A stretch of 64,000 nt of DNA from Himantopus leucocephalus (GCA_003993805.1 RSEF01000026.1:600315-664314); one strand, 5' to 3'; shown: positions 26,801 through 38,799, numbered from the stretch's first letter. The notes: generated by a model from the sequence alone, not told the origin. Program-made: numbers and translations.

Positions 26801-29800
26801 TGTTGCGTATTACTGAGCACAGGACACCAAATACAGCAATAACCATCCAGCACTGGAGAGAGGCCGAGACTGGAGCCTGTGCGGAGAAGGGTTCTTAGCA
26901 CAGATTTGGAAGAAGAAAATTACTTTACTGAGCAAACTAGAACACTTCGGCTTGCTTACGCTGGCAAAGCAAAGGCCAAGAGGGGATATGATTTTTCTCT
27001 ATGAGTTTAACTTGGCACGAGAAGGAAACGGGCAGTATAAGAATTGAGTAAGAACAAATGGTTATAAATAAGCCAGGGAAGAGTTGGTGTGGAAATGAGA
27101 GGAAGTTTTCTAGCCATTAAAATAGCAGTTACTCTAATGAATATTCTGTGTTTTAATGCTTATATTAGAATGCCTTCTTAATAATTAATATGGATTAAAT
27201 ATTCCTTTAGACTGTTAATAATCTACTCTAATGAAAATTCTCGTAAAAATGCAGCTGCTTTGAAGATAACAGATTTGTGAAAGCATTGCACGAATTCAGT
27301 TATCCAGTATAAGGGACTGACCTTGATGATCCAGACACGTCTTTTGGATCTTCTTTCCTTTTGCTACCTGTGTGTTTACTACCTTGTAAGCATTTACTCT
27401 GGGGAGGTGTGGACAGGATGCTAGTGATAGGCAGGGTTTGGGCATGGCAGTGGTTCAGTAGGTTCTACAGCATGAAAAAAAAACTGGGGTGTGCATGTTT
27501 GTTCTCCTTCATCCATCAGCAAGCAGCAGATATAAGGGCCAAATGGGCTTTATGTTTGTTTAGTTTGTTGGGTCTGTGAGCAGGCTAATGCAGCGAGCTA
27601 GGGTGAGGAGGCTGGGTTTGTCTCGGCTCCAAATGTGCCAAGATCTGTAGTTGTTTCTGTATTTTGCAGTCCATACTGTAGGCTTGCTCCATGTACATGC
27701 TTGATACTTGACTCGCTGAGTCCAATCTCTGTCTAACGTTTCAGATATGATCTATGTTTCCGGTGGGTTTGATGGAAGCCGACGTCACACCAGTATGGAA
27801 CGATACGACCCGAACATTGATCAGTGGAGTATGCTGGGAGACATGCAGACAGCACGGGAAGGAGCAGGTCTTGTTGTAGCTAATGGAGTTATCTACTGCC
27901 TCGGTAGGTGCCCTTGGGACCTCTAGGCATTCTGCAAATACTTGCTCTTTATGGAAATGACAGTGCAGATGCTGTCTGTGGGGAGCACCAATTATGTCAT
28001 GTCCGGGCTAGAAGAGAAGATTTAATTTCGCTGCGGTGGGCACTGCACAGCTCTGTCAGCAAATGCAACCTGTTCTCGCCATTACCATGGCAATGGCTTA
28101 GACTGGAGCTGCCATATAACTACAGTAAATGCTGTCAGAAGCAAACTGGCCACGATCAGGCTACATTTGAGGGATGGCTGAAGCGTGGGGCATGAGCAGT
28201 GCCAGCTGAGGTTTGCAGGGACTAGGCAGTGGCTGAAATGCCCTAGAGATGAAGCAGATAGTCACAGGATAGAGGGTGCATCTGCTCCACACAAAGCAAC
28301 ATTGGCTGTAGCACTCCAGAAATGTATCCTGAGCTGTATGTGTTCCAGCTCCCTTCTGTAGCGCTCATTTCATTTTCAGAGACCCACACCAGCTGTGAAT
28401 ATGGTGAGAGTGCTAGAGGGCAAATCACTCTGAAGACTTCAGTAAGCTTGTTCTGTAGATAAACCTTCTGGGCCCCAGAAAAGGCAGGCCCAGTGCTGTA
28501 CCCACATTTGTTGCAGTCCTGTTTCTGGGGAGTCACAGATACTGGACACTGGTTTATGGGTTTCACTTCCCTCTCCCAAATTCCTCTTCCTCATGCAGTC
28601 CCCCAAGGCAGATGCGAGCACGCTGCTCCTTTGCTGAAGCTACACAATGAAATTTCTTGGTATCCTCTTGTGAAACAGCTCTTTGAGACATCCCAGCCTA
28701 CACTGTGCAGCCTCATAGCATCAGCTGGCGGCTGCGGTCTGCAGCACACCGACCCTGAGCCAGCACCAGGTCTGGAAGCTTTAGCAGGACAGCATCTACA
28801 TTGACGTCAGCATGCTCAGAGGCAGCGTTGGGCAGTGCCATGCTAACCTGGTTGTACTGGTTTGGAGAGGTGATGCTGTCTCCCAGCACAGCCCTGTGCA
28901 GTACCGGGGCAGAGCTCAATCTGAGCTGGCGCCGGTCTGGCATTGCAAGCTGCAGAGACCCTCTTTGTTCTGCGAGCCCCGGCGTGCTGTGAGCTGTGCC
29001 AATTGCAGTGCAATGCTGTACTAAGGATGAACCAAGCATGTTATTGCTCTGTACACAGAAAACATTCTCCAGAAGTCAGACCCATGGTTTGCTCCTGTAT
29101 TTTGTTTCAGGTGGCTATGATGGGCTGAACATACTGAATTCTGTAGAGAGGTATGATCCCCACACTGGACACTGGACAAACGTCACCCCAATGGCCACTA
29201 AGCGCTCAGGTAAGAGCCCAGAGTGCCTTGATGTCAAAATGTTTTGGGCCGAACCGAGAAAGCAGTCACTGCTGGCTTGTCCTTCTGCCCTGGAGGATAT
29301 TTGCTCACCCCAGCAGGTAGTTTGGCTATGAGAAGGGATGATTTTAGGACATGCTGACTTATCTCCCCAAGAGAAAGATTAATTTTCACATGTCTGCTGT
29401 CTCCATCCCGTGCTAAGATGTGTATAGAGAAATCGTGGGGGGTTATAGTTTATAAGGAGGGAGAAGTCGTCTTGTGTGACTTCCCTAACTAGGAACAGTG
29501 CACGGCTTGGAGAAAAGCTAGCAAGGAACAAACTACAGACCATAGTGCAAGGCAATGGGACAGTTTGCTAAGTCAGTGCTCCTCAGCTGTGCAGGACACG
29601 GCAAAGGCAGCAGTGCTCTGGCAGGCCCTCCTTCACCTGCACTCTGTGAAGTGCTGGGCATCAGTTCCTGGGGCAGCAGTACGGCAGAGCGCAGCACTGC
29701 CAGAGCAGTGTCGCACTCCCAACAGTCTTACGGTAATGACTTGAAACATGGTGCAGTCACACATCAATTACCCCCACCAACTCTTACTTTGTCTTTCCTG

Positions 29801-32800
29801 CTTGGCGCCCTATCTGAGCTTTAAGTTTGGCAGCTGTATCTAGAAGAAAAATACAGTTTAAATCCTACTTCTGGAGTAACTTTCTGTCTCAGCTCTCCTT
29901 CATTTCTCAAAGGAGTTCCTGCGGGGCTTGTGCAGCTCCTGTGTGCTCCAGTGTTGGCCCTCTGCTATTGCACTGCGCCTCAGGCCGCCTGCCCCAGATC
30001 TTCATCGCTGTGCTAGCGAGCAGCCATGGCCTTGGTCAGCCACGTGTGGATGGGCAGGATGCTCAGTGCCTCCACAGCTTTGTCATTCTCGATGGAGAAG
30101 TTCTGCTGTGCTTACAAGCCCTCTTTCAAAACCCTTTTAAAGTTGCTTTTCTCTAAAGTTCCTTTTTCTCTAGTTCTTTCAATAAATGTCCTTTACAGTT
30201 AGCCTAGGCAGCATTGCTTCTTTTTGTTCTCTGCTGCAGCGTTCTTGTTTAGGGACAAGTGCTGGTTACTCAATTAAAACTGGTCTCTGTTCCAAAAACA
30301 TCTAAGCTTTCTTCTGCCTGCAGTGGCATTCACGAAAACCCCAAGCTTTAAATATTTACCCCTGTGACAGGGCTGTTCCTGTTAAGTGTGGTTTGCAAAG
30401 TATTTCCCATATGCCAAGAATGGATTTGATTTAGAAGTTGGTTGCTTTCCACATCCAGGAAGACCCCCACATACAAGCACGTGATAAAATCTGTCGGTTT
30501 TCCTATGTTAGAGGGAACAGGGGAGACCTTTGCCCGGATCTCCAGAAAGCTTAAGGCTGAGACGGCTTTCCCCAAGGGGTCTGTTATGGGCACCAGAGAA
30601 GATGGCTTCAGGCAAGACCAAAAGCAAAGAGTTCAAGGGAAAGGCCTTTTATAAGAAGCATCTCCCAGGTCCATGCTAGCTTCCCTCAAGACTCAGAGGC
30701 TTTGGGTAGCAGTGCCTTGGCCTGCAGAGCAGGCTTCTCAGTGCCACAAGCAAGCAGGAACAAGCCAGGTTCCTTCCTCAGTGCTGTGACCTGGAGCACT
30801 GAAGTCTGAAACAGGGGTGTGCCCAAGAACAGGTTTTAGCCCAGGTTTTTTTGCTGCCACTCTGTGGTACAAACATCCCAAACTACTAGTAGCTTAGATA
30901 CCAGTTGCACTTGCAACGTCCATCCTGCTGTCAGTTCCAGTCCATCCATCCTGGGGACCTTGGACTCAGTACAACTTCTTTTGCCCCAAGGCTTTGACAC
31001 ACTTTCTAGAGCTGTCTCCATGCGGGTCTTTGAATTCCAAGAAAGACCAGGACTAAAAGTAATCTTGCCTTTATTCATAGAGATTGACTCCTCCTTGTTT
31101 CTCTTCATCTCTTAGGGCAGGTTCTGGAGGTAGTCCACCCCTCAGAAACCATGGCCATATTGCATTGCTAGACCTGACTTCCCTGATTAGGCCTTGGTCT
31201 GGTCTCTTCTCAGCCAAAGTCTTCTTTACTGCAGCTATTGGAGAGGCCATCAGGGCAGCCTGGCCATTCCCAGCTGTTTTGGTGCTCTCAGCAAGGACAG
31301 ACAGTGAAAGTGAGATTGCATTTAGAGGAACAGAAGGTCTTTTATACCCTACTTGTAGAAGAAACAGATTGGTGCCCAAGAGTTGCTGGGTAGGTGGCTT
31401 GTTTCCTTCAGGATATTCATCAGTGCAATAGTTATGTGTTGATGGTAACAGCCTGACAGGGTTTACTCTCAGGATGCAGCTTGAAACAGCAGCGGCTGTT
31501 GGCAAAAGCACTTCAGGCCACTAAGTGCATCATTATCTTACTCCATTCTTTGGTGCTTTACCTGAAAGGGGCTGCAGATGAGGAACAGAGGCTGGCGGAG
31601 GTTTATTTTCTGCTGTTGTCATAAATTCCCACTTGGGCCAACTGTATTATTGATTGCTTTTACTGGGGCAGGTGAGAACAGCTGTTCAGACAGATGCTTC
31701 AGCCACTTACGCCTCTGTGACCGTGCAGTGGACACCAGTTTTCATTTCCCTGCATCCCAGAGGAGCAATGTCAAAGAAATCCCTTCTCCAGCTTCACATG
31801 GAGCAGCGTCATTCTCCTTGCTACAGCCAGGGGCTGGGTGACACCAGGGAGCCAGAAACACCAGAGAAACCTGGCTGTGTGGTGACAGAATCCCAGCTGG
31901 CTACCCACCAGCACAGCGAGCCTTGTGCTGGTCTGTTCAGGGGGTCGGGGTGTCGTTCAGCCAAAGTGAACATCTCATGTTGCTAGCGCTGCCCTGGCTG
32001 CAGCGTTGCTCAGTCCCTCTTATGCCAGAGATTCAGCAGCATTTCGTAGAGTTACAGGTTTTCATGTATCATATTGGAGACAAAGAATAAGAAAATGTCC
32101 TCTGAAGAGGGAGGAGCTGACCTAGTTCAGGCTTGTAACAGCGAGCCCCGGGGATGGTGCTGATGGTGTTGCTCATGGGTGTAACTGTACCGTCTTCTCT
32201 CTCTCCAGGGGCTGGAGTGGCTCTGCTGAATGACCATATTTACGTAGTTGGTGGGTTCGATGGGACGGCACATCTCTCCTCTGTGGAAGCCTATAATATT
32301 CGCACTGATTCCTGGACAACTGTAACAAGCATGACAACCCCCCGCTGCTACGTGGGGGCCACCGTGCTGCGGGGAAGGCTGTATGCAATCGCTGGGTAAG
32401 CGGCTGCCCTGGGCTGGAGAGGGAGATGCCCTGCATGTCTGTTTGCTGGAGGAAGTGAGTTTAGGTGACGCGGCCTGCTGCACTGTTTCAGGTGGCCTCT
32501 CTTCGCATTTATCTTTCAAGTTTTATGAGGAGTCCCACAGAGTCACAATGCCCAACCTAAATAGGCAGAGTGATGGTCCAGGACCAAGATAGGCAGGAGA
32601 GCGGCAGCAGACAGCAAAAGGGAGCCTAATGCAGTGGTTTCATTTCAGGCCATTCCTGCTGTATGCAGCTGTCCAGCCTCCCAGGAAGGGCTCTGAATAC
32701 CTCAACCTCTTCCTTCAGCAGCGTCCCTCACCTGTAACTTTCTATCCTTGCAGATACGATGGCAACTCACTGCTGAGCAGCATTGAATGCTACGATCCCA

Positions 32801-32880
32801 TCATTGACAACTGGGAAGTGGTTACCTCCCTGGGGATGCAGCGCTGTGATGCTGGAGTCTGCGTCCTTCGGGAGAAGTGA
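11685..32880 (+). CDS. KLHL12: KLHL12, kelch-like protein 12, CUL3 ubiquitin-ligase adaptor (complete, 11 coding exons)
   Basis: Coding exons are 11685-11870, 17606-17759, 18570-18787, 21428-21577, 23412-23526, 25266-25372, 26331-26526, 27745-27903, 29111-29209, 32209-32395 and 32754-32880. They total 1698 nt, 565 residues plus stop; the human protein is 568. Reading frame is kept across every GT-AG junction. Order: BTB (about 30-125), BACK (about 130-235), then six kelch blades (about 275-565), each marked by a GG or AG doublet before Y/F-D/G. The family role is substrate adaptor for CUL3-RBX1: with the PEF1/ALG2 co-adaptor it drives SEC31 mono-ubiquitination, enlarging COPII coats for collagen export, and it promotes Dishevelled degradation in Wnt signalling. 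The start MAPPKDIM aligns with the internal MAPKDIM of human, so the protein begins slightly later. Near identity to human throughout makes the call secure. Confidence 0.98.
11871..17605 (+). other. KLHL12: KLHL12 intron 2
   Basis: A 5.7-kb intron. It begins with a G+C-rich minisatellite (11985-12350) and then becomes A/T-richer. No other exon or element was recognised in 12350-17600. Confidence 0.75.
11985..12350. repeat. GC-rich minisatellite in KLHL12 intron 2
   Basis: About sixteen imperfect copies of a 21-24 bp unit built on 'ggatccccccatggtggccc'. Adjacent units differ by substitutions and small indels. The array begins about 115 bp after the exon 2 donor. Confidence 0.85.
17606..17759 (+). 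CDS. KLHL12: KLHL12 exon 3
   Basis: Residues 63-113, the second half of the BTB fold ([12 protein letters not shown] to LLQLK). The acceptor is tttacag; the donor gtaatt leaves phase 1. The 154-bp exon follows a 5.7-kb intron. Confidence 0.95.
18570..18787 (+). CDS. KLHL12: KLHL12 exon 4
   Basis: Residues 114-186, covering the BTB-BACK linker and first half of BACK ([12 protein letters not shown] to KLIKCDEIQ). The donor is cag|gtaaaa, phase 0. Confidence 0.96.
18788..21427 (+). other. KLHL12 intron 4, nothing else seen
   Basis: A 2.6-kb intron without recognisable repeat or RNA gene. The shorter intron 3 (17760-18569) is likewise plain. Confidence 0.6.
21428..21577 (+). CDS. KLHL12: KLHL12 exon 5
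   Basis: Residues 187-236, second half of BACK ([14 protein letters not shown] to YITDVIDTE). Acceptor tttccag, donor gag|gtatcg, phase 0. Confidence 0.96.
21578..23411 (+). other. KLHL12 intron 5, nothing else seen
   Basis: A 1.8-kb intron. No element recognised. Confidence 0.6.
23412..23526 (+). CDS. KLHL12: KLHL12 exon 6
   Basis: Residues 237-274, the end of BACK and the linker to the propeller ([12 protein letters not shown] to RTRARL). Acceptor tttcctcag, donor gtgagc, phase 1. Confidence 0.95.
24057..24935 (-). mobile_element. 5'-truncated CR1 LINE in KLHL12 intron 6
   Basis: Antisense to KLHL12. The low-coordinate edge shows the CR1 terminal octamer-like repeats ('atcatagaatcctagaat') followed by 'tctggtccaacc'. 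The minus strand encodes long CR1 ORF2 pieces: a '[20 protein letters not shown]' type segment, '[13 protein letters not shown]', then in another frame '[13 protein letters not shown]' and '[14 protein letters not shown]'. At least one frameshift separates them. The truncation point is at about 24935. It lies between exons 6 and 7, about 530 bp from exon 6. Confidence 0.93.
25266..25372 (+). CDS. KLHL12: KLHL12 exon 7
   Basis: Residues 275-310, first kelch blade ([13 protein letters not shown] to EWSFLP). Acceptor ctctag, donor gtaagg, phase 0. Confidence 0.95.
25373..26330 (+). other. KLHL12 intron 7, nothing else seen
   Basis: A 958-bp intron without recognised element. A short tandem duplication of 'atgcatcaaag' lies near 26048-26070. 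Confidence 0.6.
26331..26526 (+). CDS. KLHL12: KLHL12 exon 8
   Basis: Residues 311-375, kelch blade 2 with VIGGYDG and the [13 protein letters not shown] segment. Acceptor ttttag, donor gtatgt, phase 1. Confidence 0.96.
26527..27744 (+). other. KLHL12 intron 8, nothing else seen
   Basis: A 1.2-kb intron, A/T-rich in the middle (27,100-27,300). No element recognised. Intron 9 (27904-29110) is likewise plain. Confidence 0.6.
27745..27903 (+). CDS. KLHL12: KLHL12 exon 9
   Basis: Residues 376-428, kelch blade 3 with VSGGFDG and [15 protein letters not shown]. Acceptor tttcag, donor gtaggt, phase 1. Confidence 0.96.
29111..29209 (+). CDS. KLHL12: KLHL12 exon 10
   Basis: Residues 429-461, kelch blade 4 ([17 protein letters not shown] to MATKRS). 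Acceptor tttcag, donor gtaaga, phase 1. Confidence 0.96.
29210..32208 (+). other. KLHL12 intron 10, nothing else seen
   Basis: A 3.0-kb intron, the third longest of the gene here after introns 2 and, marginally, none other above 3 kb. Several open frames occur on both strands but none resembles a known protein. Confidence 0.55.
32209..32395 (+). CDS. KLHL12: KLHL12 exon 11
   Basis: Residues 462-523, kelch blade 5 ([18 protein letters not shown]) and the start of blade 6. Acceptor ctccag, donor gtaagc, phase 2. Confidence 0.96.
32754..32880 (+). CDS. KLHL12: KLHL12 exon 12, coding part
   Basis: Residues 524-565, last kelch blade ([15 protein letters not shown] to CVLREK) and the TGA stop at 32878-32880. 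Acceptor cttgcag. The exon continues into the 3' UTR. Confidence 0.96.
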
Positions 32881-34355
32881 TCTGGAGGGAACTTAAAAAC
32901 AAAGAAGAACATCCTAAAAGGTCTCAGCCAGAGGAAGAGTCCCAAGTGATTTGCAGTGACTGTTCTTGAGAGTTGTGGATGCTGTGGAAATAGGCACCAG
33001 GACAGCAGCTTTCTGTGCTGCTTTTGACTAGAGCATGTGCATAAACGTGTTATCTCAGCAGTCATTTGAAATCGGGGGCTCTGTGTGAAGCTGGAGAAAG
33101 GTGGTGAACTAGGTCAGGAAAAGCTGCATTCTCTGCTGTTCCTGTGGCTAAGTCTATCGGCAGAGCAGAGATGCCCCCAGCCTTGGTGTCAGCCAGGCTG
33201 GTGAATGCTTCCAAGGACATGTACATACAACTGGGTGGTCTCTCCAGCCACTGCAGGACCACGCAGGTCCTCTGGTTGCTCTCAGCCACGTGGATGTGTG
33301 AGGGTGAATCCAGCTGCTCTTATGTTCCAGCTTCAAATCATCTTGTACATACTGAATGTTTAAACATGCTCCTCAAGCGCACATCAGTGCAGAGCCAAAT
33401 TGAGTGAGCATGTGTAAGGGGGTCCTGCACTGTAGCTGTCTGCAGGTTCCTCGCAGGTCTGCACACAAAAGGAGTCGCAGATTAAAGCTGTCAACTACTG
33501 AGACCCAAAAGCCTGAGGCTGCAGGGGGCAGAGGGCAGAGGGGAAAGCTCATTGCCTGGTGTAGAAGCAGGTCTGCAGCATTTGTGCTCTGATCAGGGGG
33601 CTCAGCAGGGTTCATCACATCATATTTCCCTCAGAAAGTTTGACAGAGCCAGTATTTTCTGGCAGCAGGAGCTTTGCTGTGATGCTGCAGTGCCTTTGCT
33701 CCCACCCCTGTGGAGAGGACACCTTGCAGAGGCCGAGGCCCTGAAAGTAGGGACACAATTGCTACTATCCCTGTAGAGCTTGCTGGTGAGTGACTGGCGT
33801 TCATCCTTGGACAGCCCTCTGTCCAGCGCACTCACGTCAGCCTTTCAGTCAAGTTCATTGTGTTGATTTTCCTTTTATCTAGGATTTTTCTGCTTCCAGG
33901 GCCATTTTGGAGTGACATCCAGGCTTCCATTTTGCCCTTTGTTCTCAGCTGTTTATTCCCCTGCCTCGTAGCTCCACATCCTCTTACACCAGCTATCCTT
34001 CGCCTGCCCCACGAACCCCAAGTGAGAGCTTCATCACTGGTTCACTAGAGCACTCTCTCCTCAGCATGTCTCCTGCCTTGCTGCGTTTATGGGAGCACAG
34101 GCTCTCCTCCGCGTTCAGCTTGGCCCCCGCAGTGCCTGGGCTCCGTGTAGTGCTGCTCGTTGAGCTTACTGCTGACTCCGTGCTTGGGGGACAGGGTGGG
34201 ATCAGGGACGTGGTAGCATGACTTAATTATGCACTTTCAGCTGACGCTCTGACCTTCTGCGTTTGTTTCTATCACACAAGTGTTCTGTGGTTTTGTTTCC
34301 TATGTTTATTTTTTAATGAAAATACAAAGAATAAAATATTTCCTGAGCCAGTGGG
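32881..34355 (+). other. KLHL12: KLHL12 3' UTR
   Basis: From the TGA to a canonical AATAAA at 34330-34335 in an A/T-rich context, giving about 1.47 kb of 3' UTR. An ATTAAA at 33481-33486 could serve as an earlier, weaker site. The end point is inferred from these signals. Confidence 0.6.
34330..34335 (+). terminator. KLHL12: Probable KLHL12 polyadenylation signal
   Basis: AATAAA in a T/A-rich context, the first canonical signal after the stop codon. Confidence 0.55.
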
Positions 34356-36332
34356 AATTTAGCTTCTGTTCTCTACGTTCAAGACGTGTCTAAATACTGT
34401 GTGGAGGGTATGTACCAACCCCCTGTTAGAGCAGGCAGCCACCTGCAGCTGTGCCTCTGCCCTGTAGCTTCAGCGTGGTAGTGAAAAACTGCTCTGTCCA
34501 CTGGGATCCATGACACAAAAACCTATCGGGCCTGGAGGGCTTGCTCACTAGGGGTGAATTTGTTGCAAGGTCTGCTTGAGAAGATTGTGGCAGCAGAGAT
34601 GAGGAAAAGGCTGTGATAATACTGCTATAATAGAGCTCGCACTTGCAAAAAATAACAGCTCCTTTGTCCACCACAGCAATGTGGGATGAATGGAGCCCAG
34701 TATTAATTCATCTGTCAATGGTGCAGCTACAAAATACTTTTCCAAAACCTGTTGATTTCAAGGCAAACTGCAGCATCCTGCCCCAGCAGCCTTTGATGAC
34801 TCTGAATGCTCACACACCGCCTGGTCCCCTAGTAAACATTTGACCCGTTATTGTAGATTTCAGATAGCCTCTTCTGACACATCTCCCTCAGGATGAACAA
34901 CTCTCTCACTCTGTAGCCAGCAAGAAATATGTGAGGAACCAAAAAGGTAAAAGGACCCACTTGGGAGAGTGCAGTATTCACGAGGAAGGACTCAACTGAT
35001 TTTGTACGTGGATCTGTCCTACCCCCTGCACCCCTGACACCAGCAGGGAGATGAAGGTGGAGTTTCCAGGCTGCCGAACCTGGAGCTGTCAGTAGCTCCC
35101 CTTCCCTGACAATCCCTGCTCTCCTGCAAAGGTCTCTGGGGGCCTTCAGCTCCAGAAGTGACAAGTGCTGAAAAAAAACGTGTCCGGTGCCTGGTTCTGC
35201 TGAAGCTCAGCAGACTGAAGGGCCAGCATCGGAACTGGGTCACAGCAGGACACGACCCTATTCACAGTGGCCGGCAGACCCCCTCGCTGCCTTTCCAGGA
35301 CAAGATGTACTGAAGGGTTTGAAGAGGAATTGGCATTTCCAGCTAGATAATGAACAATATAAACCTTCAAAATGGTCTGCATCTGTGCAGAGCTGGAGAT
35401 GAGAAAACTTATAAAGTACTGTTGAAGGTAATACAAAGGGTCAAAATGTTCTGCTTGGAAAGAAGCTGGTAGTGATTCTGACGGACCAGTAAGAGTGAAG
35501 CTCTGCTCCTCAAATAATCTAGGAGAAAATGCTAAAATGTGGAATTGAGCATTAATTTTCAACACCAGACAGATCCCCACCCAAGAATGTCAAGAATTGG
35601 CTAAAGATCCCTTTGGGTTGGTAAGTTTTTCTTTCTTGAGAAGTTCCAGAGGACTGTAACAAAGACAAGCCCCACACCAGCAACCTGCCCTGAACAACCT
35701 GCCCAGCTCAGCACAGCCTCGGCCTGCAGCAGTCGCGGCCCACGGGCTGGGAGGTAGCAGCGTAGTCTTGTGCCACTCACCAGAGTTGTATGGGCAGTGC
35801 TGGGAAAGCTTCATCTCAAGTTAATTTGACAAGCAGGTGGTATTGAGGTAAGTGTTGATGCAACACTGTCAGCTTTTGACTTGCAACCTGAATGGACTTC
35901 ACCCAGGCCAGGCAGAGGGCTTATTTTCCTCCCCCCTCCCCAACTGACCAGGATCTCGCTCCCCACTTACTGTGTGACCATCTAAATTAGTATGTGCACA
36001 CTTAATACAATCGAGCTGAAGCTCTACAAACTAGTTGCTTCGTGGCATGCTATGCTCAGGGAGGTGAGGGCCTTTGCTTTATGCCTCCTCCACTGAAGCC
36101 TCCTGCAGACAGCAAACACACAGTCAGGAGCAGTGCTTCCTTCGGCTGGTCATGGGAGGCAGAAGCGACCCATTGGGAGGCTCCAAAGTTCTGGAGTGAA
36201 ACCAAACTCTCACTGCTGGGGTGCCTGTGAGGCAGCAGGGGCTGTCTGGCTCCCAGGGCAGCACACTGCCTGAGCAGGGACAGAGCTGTGGCTCTTGGGC
36301 ACGTTCACCCTGCAGTTACACAAGAAAAGAAA
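34356..36332. other. Intergenic between KLHL12 and RABIF, first part
   Basis: No gene, RNA or clear repeat recognised. Confidence 0.4.
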
Positions 36333-36530
36333 TCACAGAATCGAAGAATAACTGCAGTTGGGAGAGGCAATCTGGTGGTCTGTGATCCTGCTCAGAGGAG
36401 ATCCAGTTTGGATCAGGTTTCTCAGGACCTTGTTTCATTGAGTCCAGAGTATCTCCAAGCACGGGGATCCTGTGACTTCCCGGAGTTGCTCTGGTTGCAG
36501 AGCAGATCTGAATCCCCGTCACCAGCCGCT
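36333..36530 (-). repeat. Old CR1 LINE 3' fragment
   Basis: The plus strand reads 'aatcacagaatcgaagaata', then a short gap, 'gttgggagaggcaatctggt', and later 'gagtatctccaagcacgggg'. This is the antisense CR1 tail in the expected order, but diverged. Confidence 0.65.
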
Positions 36531-38071
36531 GTTGGGCACCGTGTGCTTCTGCAGGCAACTCCTGCACTGTGGTAGCAGGGAACTGCTGAGCTGCAGGAAC
36601 CCCTCTCCTCTCTGGTGCCACAAGCTCCAAACCCCCTGGAAGCAGGACACATCTTGGGCGAGGGAGGATGCAGAAACTTGGCAGCACAGCCTCCTCTACA
36701 GATAAACCCGCTGCCTGCGCCCGGCGTTTCACAGAGGCAGAGGAAAGCTGAACAAAGTTGCTCAGGGCGGGAATTGGAGACAGCAGAACCACGGATGTGT
36801 AGAAATGTCCTCTTCGTTCCCTTCAGCATTCCAGCACAGCCCAGCCCTCTCTGTTACTGCTCTTTAGGGGAAGTCACTGTGCCATAGTGAGGACAGGACC
36901 AAGTCTCAGCCCTTTCAGCTCGCTGGAGCTGTTGCTGAGTCGCACGGCTCGGCCAGTCACTGCTGAGCCACTGCGGGTGCAGAGTCCCCACCTCAGCGCA
37001 GTTGCTCAGTGAATGGAGACACCCCGGCTCCTGCTCAGCCACCAGCCAAATCTGTTGCCTCTTCTGGGCAAATCAAGACCTTTTGTGGTTGTTTTGCGTG
37101 ACTGGCTTTTGAGCAGCGGGTGCCCCAAGGCTGCTTGTGGTGGGTGTTGCTGAGCTTCACACCACCCTTTGTGCATCCGCTCCCCTCTCGGCTCCCCAGC
37201 ACACACCCAGAGGTGGCTGAGGAGCTCCAATGCCCCATACGCTGTTTCTGCCTTAGAAATGCCTGCATGATTCACAGGATGGTGTGGTTTGTGTCTACCA
37301 GCCACACTCCCCTTGCAGCTCATGGCAGGGAGCAGAGCTGCGGCTGACGATGCAGCAGTCAGGACTGTGACTGCCCAGGCTGGAGCCTGAGGTGAGCAGC
37401 TGGATTGCTGATGAAATCCTGTGTCTTTATTACCTTGAATATCAGTTCCCATTTCTGGCTTCTCCTGAGAGTTCTCAGGAGCAGCCAGTCGGGAGACAGC
37501 AAGGTAGCAGGAGGATGGTGTATATTTACCATAAATGGTCAGGGAAAAGCAAGAATCAGGGCTCTCCTGCGATCTGTTTTACCCCCTGAAGGAGCAGTGG
37601 ATACATTTAACAGGCCTGTTTCAATCTTTACAACAGTGCTACCAGTGGGCCGCTAGCAGCAGGTCCCAAGATCAGCAGAAACAGTGCCTCAGATTTGCTC
37701 GGTGAAGAGCAAGCCCAACAGTCACTCAGGCCCCAGGACCTCGTCTCCAGCACTGCTGCCTGTAAACACCAGCACAGCCTCCTGATTCTCCCAGGTTTTC
37801 CAGGGCCAGGCTGAACTCTGGCTTCCTCTCCTGCAAAACGTTTTGTTCTGAATGTCAGCACTCTTTCAGTGCATTCTTCCCCTCCCCTTCCCTGTTTCTG
37901 AGGGGGTTCTCTCTGTACCAAGCAGCTAAATGAGCTGCTGTGAGCAGGTAAAGAGCACAGCCCCGGCTCTCAGAAATGCTGATGCAATCACTACATGCGA
38001 AATACACGCAGCAGTGTTGTGGGGAGACAACTCCCCTGTGTCCAGCATCAGCTGAGCTCTGCTTTCTCTGA
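36531..38071. other. Intergenic, nothing recognised
   Basis: Moderately G+C-rich sequence with open frames on both strands that show no family resemblance. No element identified. Confidence 0.4.
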
Positions 38072-38711
38072 CGGCTTGTCCTGGTTTGAGCAACACAGGA
38101 CTAATTTGTCTTCTAATGCTTGGGAAAACTGCGCTTTTAGAAGACTCTAGTGTCTGAATTTGTGAAAATATGTACTTTATAGCCAGCTACGGTGTGTGGG
38201 TTTCAAGGTCTCAGTGTTTTCGAGCTTGCCAGGTGCAGGGATGAGGAGGAGCAAGACCCGGGCACTTGACCCAAGCTGGCCAACAGGGTTATTTCATACC
38301 ATGAATGGCACATTCAACATAAATTAGAAAGTTTGCTGAGGAGTTCTCTCTCCCTTGATAGCGGCGACCTCCTTGCCCCGGTGCCAGAGCCCTGAGCGCT
38401 CCCCTTCCTCCCAAAGCCGCAGTGTCCGACATTGGCTGTCCCCTCCTGGGAGTGCACAGCTTCTACGGATAGAATGGGCTGAGTATAATCCTTGTGTATT
38501 TCATATTGGTATTGGGATCAATACTGCTTCTTTAGTGTTATTAATGTTAACTATCTAGTTTTATGCTATTAAATTTGTTTATATTTCAACAACCAAGTTT
38601 CCTTGTTTTTCCCCCGATTCCCCTTCCTGTGTGGGGAGGGGTCATCAGGTGACAGAATGATTGTCTAAACGACAATAAATTCTTGGGGGTTCCTCAAACC
38701 GTAACACGGCA
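38072..38711 (+). mobile_element. Solo LTR of an avian endogenous retrovirus, upstream of RABIF
   Basis: The element runs from TGTCCTGGTTTGAGC (38077) to CCTCAAACCGTAACA (38706), 630 bp with TG...CA ends. The TGTCCTGGTTT start is typical of abundant avian ERV LTRs. The flanks CGGCT (38072-38076) and CGGCA (38707-38711) look like a 5-bp target duplication with one mismatch, suggesting an ERVL-type or related element. An AATAAA lies at 38674-38679, close to the 3' end. No internal retroviral coding is present. The 3' end is about 550 bp upstream of the RABIF start, next to its CpG island. Confidence 0.75.
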
Positions 38712-38799
38712 GTCACAGAGGCCAAGCGTCTCCGGGTTCCCATGGCGGGGCAGCGACTGTCCCCGACAGGCCCAGCCGGCAGGCCACCACACTTTGGCC

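Noticed and set aside
30836..31511. Minus-strand open frames in KLHL12 intron 10
   Set aside because: No recognisable domain or exon structure.
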